From Catellatospora sichuanensis (GTDB taxonomy: Bacteria > Actinomycetota > Actinomycetes > Mycobacteriales > Micromonosporaceae), in NCBI RefSeq assembly GCF_007483665.1, contig NZ_VIQO01000023.1, positions 1 through 64,000 on the forward strand: a DNA stretch of 64,000 nt, written 5' to 3'. The notes beneath the pieces were generated by a model, which was not told where the DNA came from, ran no database searches, and saw only the letters and a program-made list of their open reading frames with translations. The translations under genes were made by a program, and so were the position numbers. Positions 32,231 to 40,437 of this stretch are shown here, one piece after another (within the stretch, counting starts at the first letter, position 1; each line of letters begins with the position of its first letter).

Positions 32231-34297
32231 TCAGCTCACTGCCGTGAACGTCCAGCGCTGGTTGGCCGCGCCGGTGTACGACCACTGCTGGATGCCCGCG
32301 CCGTCGGCCGTCGACACGTCCTTGACGTCGAGGGCCTTGCCGCTGTGGCGGGCCACGATCCGGCAGGTCCCGCCGCCCGCGGCGAGCAGCTGCCACTGCT
32401 GGTTGGCGCCGCCCGCGTAGTCCCACTGCTGCACGCCCGCGCCGTCGGCCGTGGACACGTCCTTGACGTCGAGCACCTTGCCGCTGTGGCGGGCCGCGAT
32501 GCGGTAGTAGCCGCCACCGGTGGCGGTGAAGCGCCACTGCTGGTTGCTGTTGCCGAAGTAGTCCCACTGCTGGATGCCGGCCCCGTTGCCGGTCGAGGCG
32601 TCGCGGACGTCGAGGGCCTTGCCGCTGTGCACGGACGTGATCCGGTAGTACGCCGTCTCCGACACCGGGCACGGGCCGGACGGCTGGCTCGGGCTCGCCG
32701 AGGGTGACGTGCTGGGCCGGGCCGACGGGGACGCGCTCGGGCTCGCCGAGGGCGGGGCGCTGGGCGAGGGCGGGGCGGAGCCGTTCCAGGTGTAGGTGGC
32801 CACCGCCCCGCCGGGCAGGGCTGCGGCGACGAACATGCCGTTGTACGCGATGCCGAACTGGCGGGCGTCGCCGCTGATGTTCGTCACCACCAGGCTGATC
32901 GAGCCGTCGGTGTTGCGCATCGCGACGTTGTGCAGGTCACCGGCGTTGTTTGAGCCGATGCGCACCGCGCCGGGACGGACGAACCGGCTCATGTGCCCGA
33001 TGGTGTAGTACTCGGCGTTGCGGGTGACGGTCGTCCCGTCGATCGTGACGACGCCGGTGCACATACCGTCGGGGTTGCTGCCGCAGCCGCCGTTGACCGG
33101 CCCGCCCTGGGAGTTGAGGGCGAGGTTCCAGTTGAGTACGCCACGGGCCCAGTTGCGGACCGCGGCGACGTGGATGTTGCGGGCGTGCCACTTGAGGGTG
33201 TCGGCGAAGTACTGGGCGAAGGGGTCGGCGGCGCCGCGCCAGCCGGAGCCCTCGGTGAACCAGATGTCCTTGTCGGGGAACGCGTTGTGCAGGTTGTTCT
33301 GCGCCCCGGCGTCGCCGGCGTAGTGGTGGTAGCCGGTTCCGTCGATCCACTGGGCGGCCGGGCCGCGCAGCGCGTCGTACGGGTAGTTGGGCTCGGGGTC
33401 GTAGCCGAGGCGCTGGGCGTCGGCAGCGTCGTCGGGGTGCAGCGACCAGTTGTGGTCGTACGAGATGATCTTCACGTGGCCGAGGCCGGCCGCCTGGAGC
33501 ATCGGGCCGAGCTCGCCGATGACCCGGTCCTGGTGCGCCACCGGCAGGTCGGTGCCGGGATAGTTGTCCGGGGTGCGGTTCTGCGGCTCGTTCTGCACCG
33601 TCAGCGCGTAGATCGGCACCCCGGCGGCCTGGTACGCCTGCACGAACTTCACCAGGTACAGCGCCCAGGAGCGGAAGTAGGCCGGGTCGTCCTTGATCCG
33701 GCCGCCGGCCAGCGAGTTGTTGGTCTTCATCCACGCCGGCTGGCTCCACGGGCTGGCCATGATCTTCAGGCCCGGGTTGAGCTGCAGGGCCTGGCGCAGC
33801 AGCGGCAGGATCCGCGCCTCGTCGTGGGCGATCGAGAACCGCGTCTGGTTCAGGTCGGTCTGACCCGACGGCAGGTCGTTGTAGGTGTAGTGCGGTCCCG
33901 ACACGAAGTCCGACGCGCCGATGGGCTGGCGCAGGAAGCTCATGCCGATGCCCTCGCCCGGGCTGAACAGTGAGCGCATGACCTGGTCGCGTTGCGCGGC
34001 GGGCAGGCCGTACAGCAGCGCCGCCGACGAGTCGGTGATGGACGCGCCGAAGCCGTCGATGGCTTGGAACGTCTGCGCCGCGTTGACGTCGATCATCGTG
34101 CCGGGCCGGGTGCCGTCGGTGTTGAAGGTCAGGCTCGACCCTGCTGCGAGCAGCTGCGTCCGGTCGGGGGTGGTGATCCATGACGAGACGGTGGGTCCGG
34201 CGACCGCTTGCGCGGCCCCTGCGGTGACCACGGCCGCCACGGCGGTGAGGGTGGCGGTGGCCGCCGCGGCGGCCACCAGCCTGGTTCTGAGGTGCAC
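32231..34297 (-). CDS. Secreted GH30 glycosidase with ricin-type CBM13
   Basis: 688 residues from GTG 34297, which has AGGAGG upstream; longer frames run into the poly-G tract and are spurious. A Sec signal covers about 1-36. The GH30 domain (about 45-515) has GFGASITDSSAALL, SPWSQPAWMKTNNSL, acid/base Glu in TVQNEPQNRT and nucleophile Glu in WFTEGSGW. A Ser/Pro linker (SPSASPSARPS) leads to a beta-trefoil with three QxW repeats (QQWDYFGNSNQQW, QQWDYAGGANQQW, QQWSYTGAANQRW), the last two near-identical at DNA level with a 141-base period. The motif set is closest to GH30_1/3 (glucosylceramidase or beta-1,6-glucanase), not xylanase GH30_8. Confidence 0.85.
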   Translation of the reverse strand: MHLRTRLVAAAAATATLTAVAAVVTAGAAQAVAGPTVSSWITTPDRTQLLAAGSSLTFNTDGTRPGTMIDVNAAQTFQAIDGFGASITDSSAALLYGLPAAQRDQVMRSLFSPGEGIGMSFLRQPIGASDFVSGPHYTYNDLPSGQTDLNQTRFSIAHDEARILPLLRQALQLNPGLKIMASPWSQPAWMKTNNSLAGGRIKDDPAYFRSWALYLVKFVQAYQAAGVPIYALTVQNEPQNRTPDNYPGTDLPVAHQDRVIGELGPMLQAAGLGHVKIISYDHNWSLHPDDAADAQRLGYDPEPNYPYDALRGPAAQWIDGTGYHHYAGDAGAQNNLHNAFPDKDIWFTEGSGWRGAADPFAQYFADTLKWHARNIHVAAVRNWARGVLNWNLALNSQGGPVNGGCGSNPDGMCTGVVTIDGTTVTRNAEYYTIGHMSRFVRPGAVRIGSNNAGDLHNVAMRNTDGSISLVVTNISGDARQFGIAYNGMFVAAALPGGAVATYTWNGSAPPSPSAPPSASPSASPSARPSTSPSASPSQPSGPCPVSETAYYRITSVHSGKALDVRDASTGNGAGIQQWDYFGNSNQQWRFTATGGGYYRIAARHSGKVLDVKDVSTADGAGVQQWDYAGGANQQWQLLAAGGGTCRIVARHSGKALDVKDVSTADGAGIQQWSYTGAANQRWTFTAVS

Positions 34298-34375
34298 GGT
34301 TCCTCCTGGTGTCGGGACGGAAGGATGCGGTGCTCGCGGCTCCGCGGCGAGGGGAGTTCGCCGCGGGGCCGACGT

Positions 34376-34530
34376 TCTTCGGGTGGTGGGGGGGCGGCGC
34401 CCCCGCCGGCCCCCCACCCGGGGGGCGGGGAGCGGGAGAGGCCCACCGCGGGCGCGGGGGGGGGGGGGGGGCGGGGGGGGGGGGCGGGGGGGGGGGGGGG
34501 GGGGCGCCCCCCCCCCCCCCCCCCCACCAC
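34376..34530. repeat. Poly-G / poly-C low-complexity tract, possible assembly artefact
   Basis: Between the two GH30 genes the sequence becomes almost pure G, then pure C. G runs occupy 34456-34471, 34473-34484 and 34486-34504, and a 19-base C run 34507-34525. The last G run and the C run form an uninterrupted hairpin. The preceding GGGTGGTGGGGG..CCCCCCACCC is also self-complementary. This is unlike the rest of the window. A GC-rich terminator that was badly sequenced or filled is likely. Confidence 0.7.
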
Positions 34531-34541
34531 CGGGGGGAAGG

Positions 34542-36467
34542 TCAGCGGTAGAGCCGCACGTCGGCGACGCTCCACCAGTTGCCGGCGGTCGCAGTGGCCT
34601 CGATCCGCAGGTGCCGCGCCCGGGTCGGTGGCACGTCGACGAGGGTGAGCTGGCCGACGCCGGCACCTGCGGCGACCTCGCGCCAGGTGACGCCGTCGGC
34701 GCTGGCCGACAGCCGCCAGCCGCGCGCGTAGTCGCCGAGGTTGCCGCCGCTGTCGATCGCCACGCGCCGGAACACGGCCTGCGTGCCGAGATCGATCTGC
34801 AGGTACTGCCCGGGAGCCTGGCCGGTCCCGCTGCTCCAGCGGGTGGACGCGTCTGCGTCGACGGCGGCGGCCGGGTTCTCCCCCGCCGGCTGGGCGGCCG
34901 CGGTGGCCCCGGGCAGCGGCACCCGGTGCAGCGGGTCGCGCAGCGACGGCGACGGCGGCCAGGTGAAGCTGGCCAGCGCACCGCCGGGCAGCGTGTACTC
35001 GAACAGCTGCGCGTCGACGGCGACGGCGAAGGTGCGCGGGTCGTCGTTCTCGTTGTGCACGACCAGCGCGGTCGAGCCGTCCGGGTTGCGGAACGCGACG
35101 TCGGTGATCTGCCCGTTCCAGCCGGTGGTGCCGAACGAGGTGCTGGCGATGCGGACCGCGCCCGGCCGGACGAACTTCGACAGGTGGCCGATCGTGTAGT
35201 ACTCGGCGTTGGTGGTGACGGTGCCGTCGGGTGCCACGGTGACCAGGCCGGTGCAGGTGTCACAGCCGCCGAGGTGCGGCCCGCCGGACGGGTCGAGGGC
35301 GAGGTTCCAGTTGACGACGGACTTGGCGTGGTTGCGGGTCGCGCCGATGGTCAGCGTGCGGGCGTGCCAGACCAGGGTGTCGCGGAAGAACTTCGCCGGC
35401 GGGTCGTCGGGGCCGTGCGAGCCGGAGCACTCGGTCAGCCAGATGCCCTTGTCGGGGTACGCGTCGTGCAGCGCGGTCTGCGCGGCCGGATCGCCGTAGT
35501 AGCAGTGGTAGGCGGTTCCGGCGACCCACTTGGCGGCGGGGTCGGCCAGGACGTCGTACGGATAGTCGGTCTCCGGGTCCTCGCCCGGCGGGGTGGACGC
35601 GACGTCGTTGGGGTGGGTGGCCCAGTTGTGGTCGAACGCGAGGATCTTCGTACGCGGGCTGGCGGCGCGCAGCAGCGGCCCGAGCGCGGCGATCACCTTC
35701 AGTTGCGGGCGCACCGGCAGGTCGGTGCCGGGGTAGCCGGACGGCGCCCGGTTCTGCGGCTCGTTCTGCAGCGACAGGTAGTCGACCGGCACGCCGGCGG
35801 CGGCGTAGGCGCGCACGAACTTGACCAGGTAGCGGGCGTACGCGTCGTACACCGCGGGGTCGTCCTTGAGCCTGCCGCCGACCAGCGAGTCGGTGGTCTT
35901 CATCCACGCGGGCGGGCTCCACGGCGTCGCCATGATCTTCAGTTGCGGGTTGAGCCTGCGCGCTTCGCGCAGCAGCGGCAGGACGGCGGCCTCGTCGCGC
36001 GCGACGCTGAAGTGGCGCAGTGCGAAGTCGGTCCGGCCGGGGGGCATGTCGTCATAGGTGTAGTGGGCCGCGGCAGCGGTGAAGTCCGAGGACCCGATCG
36101 GCTGGCGCAGGAAGCCGACGCCGATGCCGATCGTGGGATCGAACAGCTGCCGCATGACCCGCGCGCGTACGGCCGGATCGAGGCCGTACAGCAGGCTCGC
36201 CGACGCATCGGTCAGCGAGGCGCCGAAGCCGTCCATGCTCTGGTAGGTCTGCCGCGGGTCCACCACGATCGTCGGGTGCGCCGACCGGCCCGGTGCGAAC
36301 AGCACCGGATCGCGCTCCTGCAGCAGCTCGGCCCGGTCGACGGTGGTCACGAACACCCGCGCCCGCACGGGTGGGTGGCCGTTCGCCGGTGCGGCCGTCG
36401 CCGCGCCGCCCGCCGTCAGGGCAACGGTCAGCGCCACAATCGTCATGCCGACCAGGGGTCTTCTCAT
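34542..36467 (-). CDS. Secreted GH30 glycosidase with F5/8C domain
   Basis: 641 residues from ATG 36467 (GAGG six bases upstream; GTG 36470 adjacent). A Sec signal of about 27 residues is followed by a GH30 domain: GFGASLTDASASLLYGL, TPWSPPAWMKTTDSLVGG, acid/base Glu in SLQNEPQNRA, nucleophile Glu in WLTECSGS. From about 510 comes a discoidin-like domain (DADASTRWSSGTG, YLQIDLGTQAVFRRVAIDS) ending VADVRLYR. It is a close paralogue of the GH30 gene downstream but with a different binding module. The two read in the same direction, with the poly-G tract between them. A beta-1,6- or beta-1,3/1,6-glucan substrate is a guess. Confidence 0.85.
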   Translation of the reverse strand: MRRPLVGMTIVALTVALTAGGAATAAPANGHPPVRARVFVTTVDRAELLQERDPVLFAPGRSAHPTIVVDPRQTYQSMDGFGASLTDASASLLYGLDPAVRARVMRQLFDPTIGIGVGFLRQPIGSSDFTAAAAHYTYDDMPPGRTDFALRHFSVARDEAAVLPLLREARRLNPQLKIMATPWSPPAWMKTTDSLVGGRLKDDPAVYDAYARYLVKFVRAYAAAGVPVDYLSLQNEPQNRAPSGYPGTDLPVRPQLKVIAALGPLLRAASPRTKILAFDHNWATHPNDVASTPPGEDPETDYPYDVLADPAAKWVAGTAYHCYYGDPAAQTALHDAYPDKGIWLTECSGSHGPDDPPAKFFRDTLVWHARTLTIGATRNHAKSVVNWNLALDPSGGPHLGGCDTCTGLVTVAPDGTVTTNAEYYTIGHLSKFVRPGAVRIASTSFGTTGWNGQITDVAFRNPDGSTALVVHNENDDPRTFAVAVDAQLFEYTLPGGALASFTWPPSPSLRDPLHRVPLPGATAAAQPAGENPAAAVDADASTRWSSGTGQAPGQYLQIDLGTQAVFRRVAIDSGGNLGDYARGWRLSASADGVTWREVAAGAGVGQLTLVDVPPTRARHLRIEATATAGNWWSVADVRLYR

Positions 36468-36537
36468 CACTCACCTCGGATCCCGCATCCGCCGATCCCG
36501 GTGGTTCGGAGCCGCGGACGCTCCATCTTGTAACGTA

Positions 36538-36732
36538 TGAAACAAGAGTGAAACATCTATGCCCGGCAGACAATCACCCGGCACTCGAAGCTGTCAATAT
36601 GTGTCACCATGACCATTTAGGATTGGCCCAACTAGCAGGCTTTATCCAAAAAGTTGGCCTGTAACAAGAGTTGAAACGGCCGTGGCGCCGCATGGTCCTC
36701 TATGCTGCTCCCATGAAACAGGCGGGTGAAAC
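36538..36732. promoter_or_regulatory. TGAAAC cluster between GH30 and LacI genes
   Basis: TGAAAC occurs five times in this divergent region (36538, 36549, 36672, 36714, 36727). AACAAGAGTGAAAC (36541-36554) and AACAAGAGTTGAAAC (36663-36677) form a direct repeat, one copy near each gene. TTGACA (36592-36597, minus) with GATTGT 16 bases on may be the GH30 promoter. These are candidate sites for the adjacent LacI protein. Confidence 0.5.
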
Positions 36733-37772
36733 AGATGGCTAGCCGCGCCAGGGCCACGGTGCGCGACATCGCCGCCGAGACCGGCCTGTCCATCGCCACC
36801 GTGTCCCGGGTCCTCAACGGATACCCGCACGTCGCACCACGCACCCGCGACCTCGTGCAGCAGGCCGTCGACCGGCTCGGCACGCAGGCACCCGCCCCGC
36901 GGACCGCACCTGCGCGCCCCGGCACCCGCCACCGCAGCGCCGTCTACGTACGCTGCCCCTACCAGCTCACCGACTACTTCGGCCTGATCGTCTCCTCGAT
37001 CGCCGAAACGCTGCTGGTGCACGGCAGGCACCTCATCCTCGACGCCGGGCAGCTCGCCCAGGACGAGCACGTCCTGCCCACACTGCCCGACCAGCCCGGC
37101 ATCGGCGGAGCCATCCTCATCCTGCCGCCCGAACCCAGCGCGCAGCTCGAAGCCCTGCGCGACAGCGGCTTCCCGTTCGTGGTCGCCGACCCACGCACCC
37201 CCACCCCGCGCGACATCCCGGCCGTGTCGGCGGCGCACTTCACCGGCGCCCGGGCCATGACCGCTCACCTCGCCCAGCTCGGCCACCGCCACATCGGCGT
37301 CCTGGCCGGCCCGCACAATTGGGTCGCCGGCAGCGCCCGACTGGCCGGACACGCCTCAGCACTCGCCGACGTCGGCATCCTGGCCGACCCCACCCTGGTC
37401 CGCTCAGCCGAACCCACCACCGAATTCGGCTACCGGGCCGCCGGGGAACTGCTCGACCTGCCACGGCGTCCCACAGCCCTGGTCGGATTCAACGACAAAG
37501 CGGCCGTCGGCGCACTCGCCGCCGCCGCCGAACGCGGCCTACGCGTGCCCGCGGACCTGTCCGTCACCGGCTTCGACGACATCGACCTCGCCCAGGCGAC
37601 CACGCCACGGCTGACCACGGTCCGCCAGCCCCTGGAAGAGATGGGCCGGATGGCGGTCAGCCTGCTGGCCCGCCTCCTCGAACGCCACCAGCTCGAGGCG
37701 CTGCACGTCGAACTCGCCCCCGAACTCGTCATCCGCGACTCCACCGGACCCGTCCCACCCGGCACGCACTGA
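36726..37772 (+). CDS. LacI-family regulator, GH30 locus
   Basis: 348 residues. HTH: TVRDIAAETGLSIATVSRVLNG, hinge VDRLGTQAPA, which is shorter and more Pro/Ala-rich than usual. The core has ALVGFNDKAAVGALAAAAERGLRVPADLSVTGFDD and TTVRQPLEEMGRMAVSLL. GTG 36726 or ATG 36735 may be the start. Divergent from the two GH30 genes, it probably represses them and itself through the TGAAAC-containing region. The sugar ligand is unknown. Confidence 0.85.
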   Translation: MKQMASRARATVRDIAAETGLSIATVSRVLNGYPHVAPRTRDLVQQAVDRLGTQAPAPRTAPARPGTRHRSAVYVRCPYQLTDYFGLIVSSIAETLLVHGRHLILDAGQLAQDEHVLPTLPDQPGIGGAILILPPEPSAQLEALRDSGFPFVVADPRTPTPRDIPAVSAAHFTGARAMTAHLAQLGHRHIGVLAGPHNWVAGSARLAGHASALADVGILADPTLVRSAEPTTEFGYRAAGELLDLPRRPTALVGFNDKAAVGALAAAAERGLRVPADLSVTGFDDIDLAQATTPRLTTVRQPLEEMGRMAVSLLARLLERHQLEALHVELAPELVIRDSTGPVPPGTH

Positions 37773-37775
37773 CCC

Positions 37776-37792
37776 ATCGGGCGCGGCCCGAT
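37776..37792. terminator. Short hairpin between convergent genes
   Basis: ATCGGGC-GCG-GCCCGAT, a 7-bp stem with a three-base loop, directly after the LacI stop and touching the stop of the MEDS-ATPase gene. Confidence 0.5.
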
Positions 37793-38745
37793 CAGTCGAC
37801 GGACTCCCCCGCGATCAAGCGGATGGTGAAACCGCCGGGCCCGCGTTGCAGCGACACATACCCGCACAGCTGATGTGCCAGCCACAGACCGAGGCCCCCC
37901 GGCCCCGCACCGGGCATCAAACCGGCGACCGGATCGGACGGGCCCGTCCCCTGGTCGGTGACAGTGACGACCATCCGCCCCGGCACCGCCCACACCCTCA
38001 GCCGCACTGGAGCCCTGCCGTGCAGCAGCCCGTTGGTGACGGCCTCGCTGGTGCTCACGAGCAGCCCGTCCAGGTCGTCCTCGGGCAACCCGGCGATCAC
38101 CTGCAACGCCGCGACCGCGTCCCTCGCCCGCATCGGCATCACGTCGACCAGCTCGACAGCCGGTGTACCGGCCTCGATCGGATCCGCCCACGGAGCCACC
38201 GAGGTGGCGAGGAATTCACGGGGGTCCTGGTACGCAATGCTGCGCTCGCGGCGCCCATCGGCGGTCACCACATGGGTGTGCGTACGCCGCGCATGATCGA
38301 GCACCTCCGGCGGGGCGGTGCGGGTGTCGTACGGGCACAGACCGTACATCGGGAAATCGTCGTAGACCTCGTTGACGGCCGCCTCGTAACGTGCCCACCA
38401 CTCCCACGGCACCCCGACACCGGGATGCGGCACGTCACCGGCGATGCGGATCTGCGCCGCCCCGCCGGCCACGTACCCGGCCAGCATCTCGCGGTGCCGT
38501 TTGATCGCCACCGCCGGACGCAGGTAGTGCCGGCCACCGTCGATAAGGGTCACGCCGCTGTTCGGCCCCAGCGCCGAGCGCACCAGCCGCTGGTTGTGCT
38601 CGCCGAACAGGGACACGGTCGGCTCACCGGCCGCGACCCCGTCCCGCAGGAACGGCAACACGACCGCCAGGAACTCGTCGTCCGAGCCGTAGAAAGCGGT
38701 CTCGTGGAAGATGCCGTCGTGCCCGGCCGGTGCACCTGATCTCAC
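37792..38745 (-). CDS. MEDS-domain sensor with anti-sigma-type ATPase
   Basis: 317 residues from GTG 38745 (longer starts add an Arg-rich tail). Residues 1-175 form a MEDS domain: FYGSDDEFLAVVLPFLRDGVAAGEPTVSLFG, then GRHYLRPAVAIKRHREML and MYGLCPYDTR. The C-terminal HATPase_c has EAVTNGLLHG (N-box), VTDQGTGPSDP (G1) and GGLGLWLAHQL (G2), as in RsbW-like kinases. MEDS-ATPase proteins are common in actinomycetes and are thought to sense small hydrocarbons or redox signals and act in sigma-factor partner switching. No sigma factor or antagonist gene is adjacent. Confidence 0.85.
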   Translation of the reverse strand: MRSGAPAGHDGIFHETAFYGSDDEFLAVVLPFLRDGVAAGEPTVSLFGEHNQRLVRSALGPNSGVTLIDGGRHYLRPAVAIKRHREMLAGYVAGGAAQIRIAGDVPHPGVGVPWEWWARYEAAVNEVYDDFPMYGLCPYDTRTAPPEVLDHARRTHTHVVTADGRRERSIAYQDPREFLATSVAPWADPIEAGTPAVELVDVMPMRARDAVAALQVIAGLPEDDLDGLLVSTSEAVTNGLLHGRAPVRLRVWAVPGRMVVTVTDQGTGPSDPVAGLMPGAGPGGLGLWLAHQLCGYVSLQRGPGGFTIRLIAGESVD

Positions 38746-38877
38746 GACACCACCACCGACTCGAACACCCGGCGGAGGTGGCCGTTGCGACCGAAGCCGT
38801 CGACCGCATCGACGAACCCGGACCTGCGCATGGCCAAAAGCTAGCACGGGGTCCACGGAACGGTCCCCGGACGACGG

Positions 38878-39360
38878 TCAGGCCGTTGACGAAGGGATCA
38901 CCGGCTGCCGGAATTCGTCGTACACGGGCAGGCGCGCACCGTCGGTGTCACGAACGACCGCGCGATCGGCGAGTGGGCCGCCCAGCTGTACCGAAGACCA
39001 CGCCATGCCACGCTCCGTACCGAGCCCGGCGCAGGTGCCACCCGGGTGTGCGCGGCTGGTCACGGTGCTCAGGCGGATCTCGGTCGGGGTCTCGGTCACC
39101 GACAAACTGAACTGACCCGAGCAGTAGCCGTCCTCGCTCCAGGCCACGCCGACGTTCAGATGCGCAGGGTCGGCGGTCGACACCTGCACCTCCTGGGGCT
39201 CGTGCTGCGTGACGACCACGCCGAAGTCGTCGGCGAACGGCCCGAGGCCCAGTCGCGCGGCACCGACGCACAGCAGTAGCGGCACCCCCAGCACGGCGAC
39301 CGCCACGAGAATCGCCCACCGCCCACCGCGCCTGCCGTCCATACGGTCAGTATCGATCAT
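38878..39360 (-). CDS. Membrane-anchored hypothetical protein
   Basis: 160 residues from ATG 39360 (AAGAG five bases upstream; GTG 39366 also possible). One hydrophobic segment (WAILVAVAVLGVPLLLCVGAA, residues ~15-35) acts as anchor or uncleaved signal. An extracytoplasmic domain follows with EVQVSTADPAHLNVGVAWSEDGYCSGQFSLSVTETPTEIRLSTV cut as VGVAWSEDGYCSGQFSLSV, and RAHPGGTCAGL. Two cysteines may form a disulfide. No family recognised. The upstream VanY-like gene is 115 bases away on the same strand. Confidence 0.65.
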   Translation of the reverse strand: MIDTDRMDGRRGGRWAILVAVAVLGVPLLLCVGAARLGLGPFADDFGVVVTQHEPQEVQVSTADPAHLNVGVAWSEDGYCSGQFSLSVTETPTEIRLSTVTSRAHPGGTCAGLGTERGMAWSSVQLGGPLADRAVVRDTDGARLPVYDEFRQPVIPSSTA

Positions 39361-39475
39361 CGACACTCTTTCCGCCGTCCCGACGACCCGGCACGGTCGG
39401 CCACCGGCGAACCCGGGCCGTCGTCAGCTGCCCGCCGCGGTAGACACCGCCGGCAACGAAGCCGAGGCGGATCCG

Positions 39476-40036
39476 TCAGTCCGCGGAGGCGTCAGGCAGC
39501 TGGGGTGGGCAGGGACGGCCGGGCCGGGTCGTCAGTTCGTAGTGCCAGATTTCGTTCGCGTAGACCTGGCAGAGTCCGTACGCGGCACCGTTGCGCTGGA
39601 GCCACCGATCGGCCTCGGGTGGTCCCGCGTCGATGGCCTTGCCGGTCACGTGGGTGGACCGGTCGGGGCTGTTGACGCGCCTGCCCGCCTCGTCCGGGCC
39701 GTACGAGGCGACGGCGTCGTCGAGCAGTTGCTGCTGATAGCCGTGGCTGCGCCAGCCCGAGTTGATCATTATCGTGACGCCGTCGCGGCGGGCGTCCGTC
39801 GCGGCCTGCTGGATCGCGGCCCGCAACGCGGGGTCGAGGTTGGCTATCGCCGGACGCTCGGTGTCGAACGGCGACACCGGCTTGCTCAGGTAGCCGTCGT
39901 CCGCGGTGAGCGCACCGGCGGGCGACGAGCCGGTCTGCGCGAAGTCCGTATACGCCGGCAACGCCATCAGCACCGTGGCGGCGACGCCGACACCGGTCCG
40001 CCAGGGCAGCTTCGGCCGCGGGGGTGGGCATGTCAT
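39476..40036 (-). CDS. VanY/M15B D-alanyl-D-alanine carboxypeptidase
   Basis: 186 residues. A hydrophobic segment near 15-30 is a signal or anchor. M15 motifs: SGWRSHGYQQQLLDDAV, the zinc site STHVTGKAIDAG (SxHxxGxAxD) and EIWHYEL (second zinc His, catalytic Glu). The enzyme trims D-Ala from stem peptides in the wall; without vanRS/HAX genes nearby this is ordinary wall remodelling, not a glycopeptide resistance cluster. GGAGAGGAG five bases before ATG 40036 fixes the start. Confidence 0.85.
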   Translation of the reverse strand: MTCPPPRPKLPWRTGVGVAATVLMALPAYTDFAQTGSSPAGALTADDGYLSKPVSPFDTERPAIANLDPALRAAIQQAATDARRDGVTIMINSGWRSHGYQQQLLDDAVASYGPDEAGRRVNSPDRSTHVTGKAIDAGPPEADRWLQRNGAAYGLCQVYANEIWHYELTTRPGRPCPPQLPDASAD

Positions 40037-40222
40037 CGGAACTCCTCTCCTGGCACCGCCATCGGTTGCGGTGACCCGGGAGCACCCACTCCAACACGCA
40101 GCGTGTTACCGGAAAGTGAGCCGATCGCTACACATGCCCTTAACATCAGCCATGCATCCATAGATCGCCAACAAGCTACTGTTAAGCCATTAATCGTGCA
40201 TAACGCCCAATCAATTCGCCCC
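40037..40222. other. Lower-GC upstream region of the VanY-like gene
   Basis: About 186 bases, noticeably AT-richer than the neighbourhood (40130-40220). No gene seen. TTGGCG-N17-TGATGT on the minus strand is a weak promoter candidate for the carboxypeptidase gene. Confidence 0.4.
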
Positions 40223-40261
40223 GCACGTGGGCGTAGCTTGAGATCGCGTACGCCCACGTGC
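40223..40261 (-). terminator. Hairpin terminator after cellulase region
   Basis: A perfect 13-bp stem (GCACGTGGGCGTA with TACGCCCACGTGC), 13-base loop. It lies not directly after the cellulase stop (40438) but about 12 bases after the stop of a short coding-like frame at 40274. Confidence 0.75.
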
Positions 40262-40273
40262 AGCCAAAACGCG

Positions 40274-40437
40274 TCAGCCTGCGACGTCGGACGCGGAGTG
40301 CTCCTTCGTCGCAGCCCAGGTGGCGAGCAGTTCCAGGCCGTCGCCGGAAGGGGTCCCGGACTCGGCGGAGTAGGTCACGGGCCCGAAGTAGTGCTGGTTG
40401 CCGCGGCCGTCCTCGGCGGCCACGGCAACCGTTCCCG
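40274..40437 (-). pseudogene. Coding-like remnant in another frame after the cellulase stop
   Basis: In the -1/+2 frame relative to the cellulase, the sequence reads LTGTVAVAAEDGRGNQHYFG then PVTYSAESGTPSGDGLELLATW and ends SDVAG-stop. Third codon positions are nearly all G or C, as in real genes here, and a terminator follows at once. It has no start of its own. It is probably the 3' scrap of an earlier gene whose upstream part was replaced by the cellulase gene, or a domain lost by frameshift. The family is not recognised. Confidence 0.5.

Noticed and set aside
32231-35263. A 1,010-codon frame spanning the GH30 gene, the poly-G tract and part of the next GH30 gene
   Set aside because: Only the part from GTG 34297 has a ribosome site, signal peptide and family match; the rest is antisense-frame composition and poly-G translation.
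39476-40036. Glycopeptide-resistance cluster
   Set aside because: A VanY-like carboxypeptidase is present but no vanR/S/H/A/X genes are nearby.
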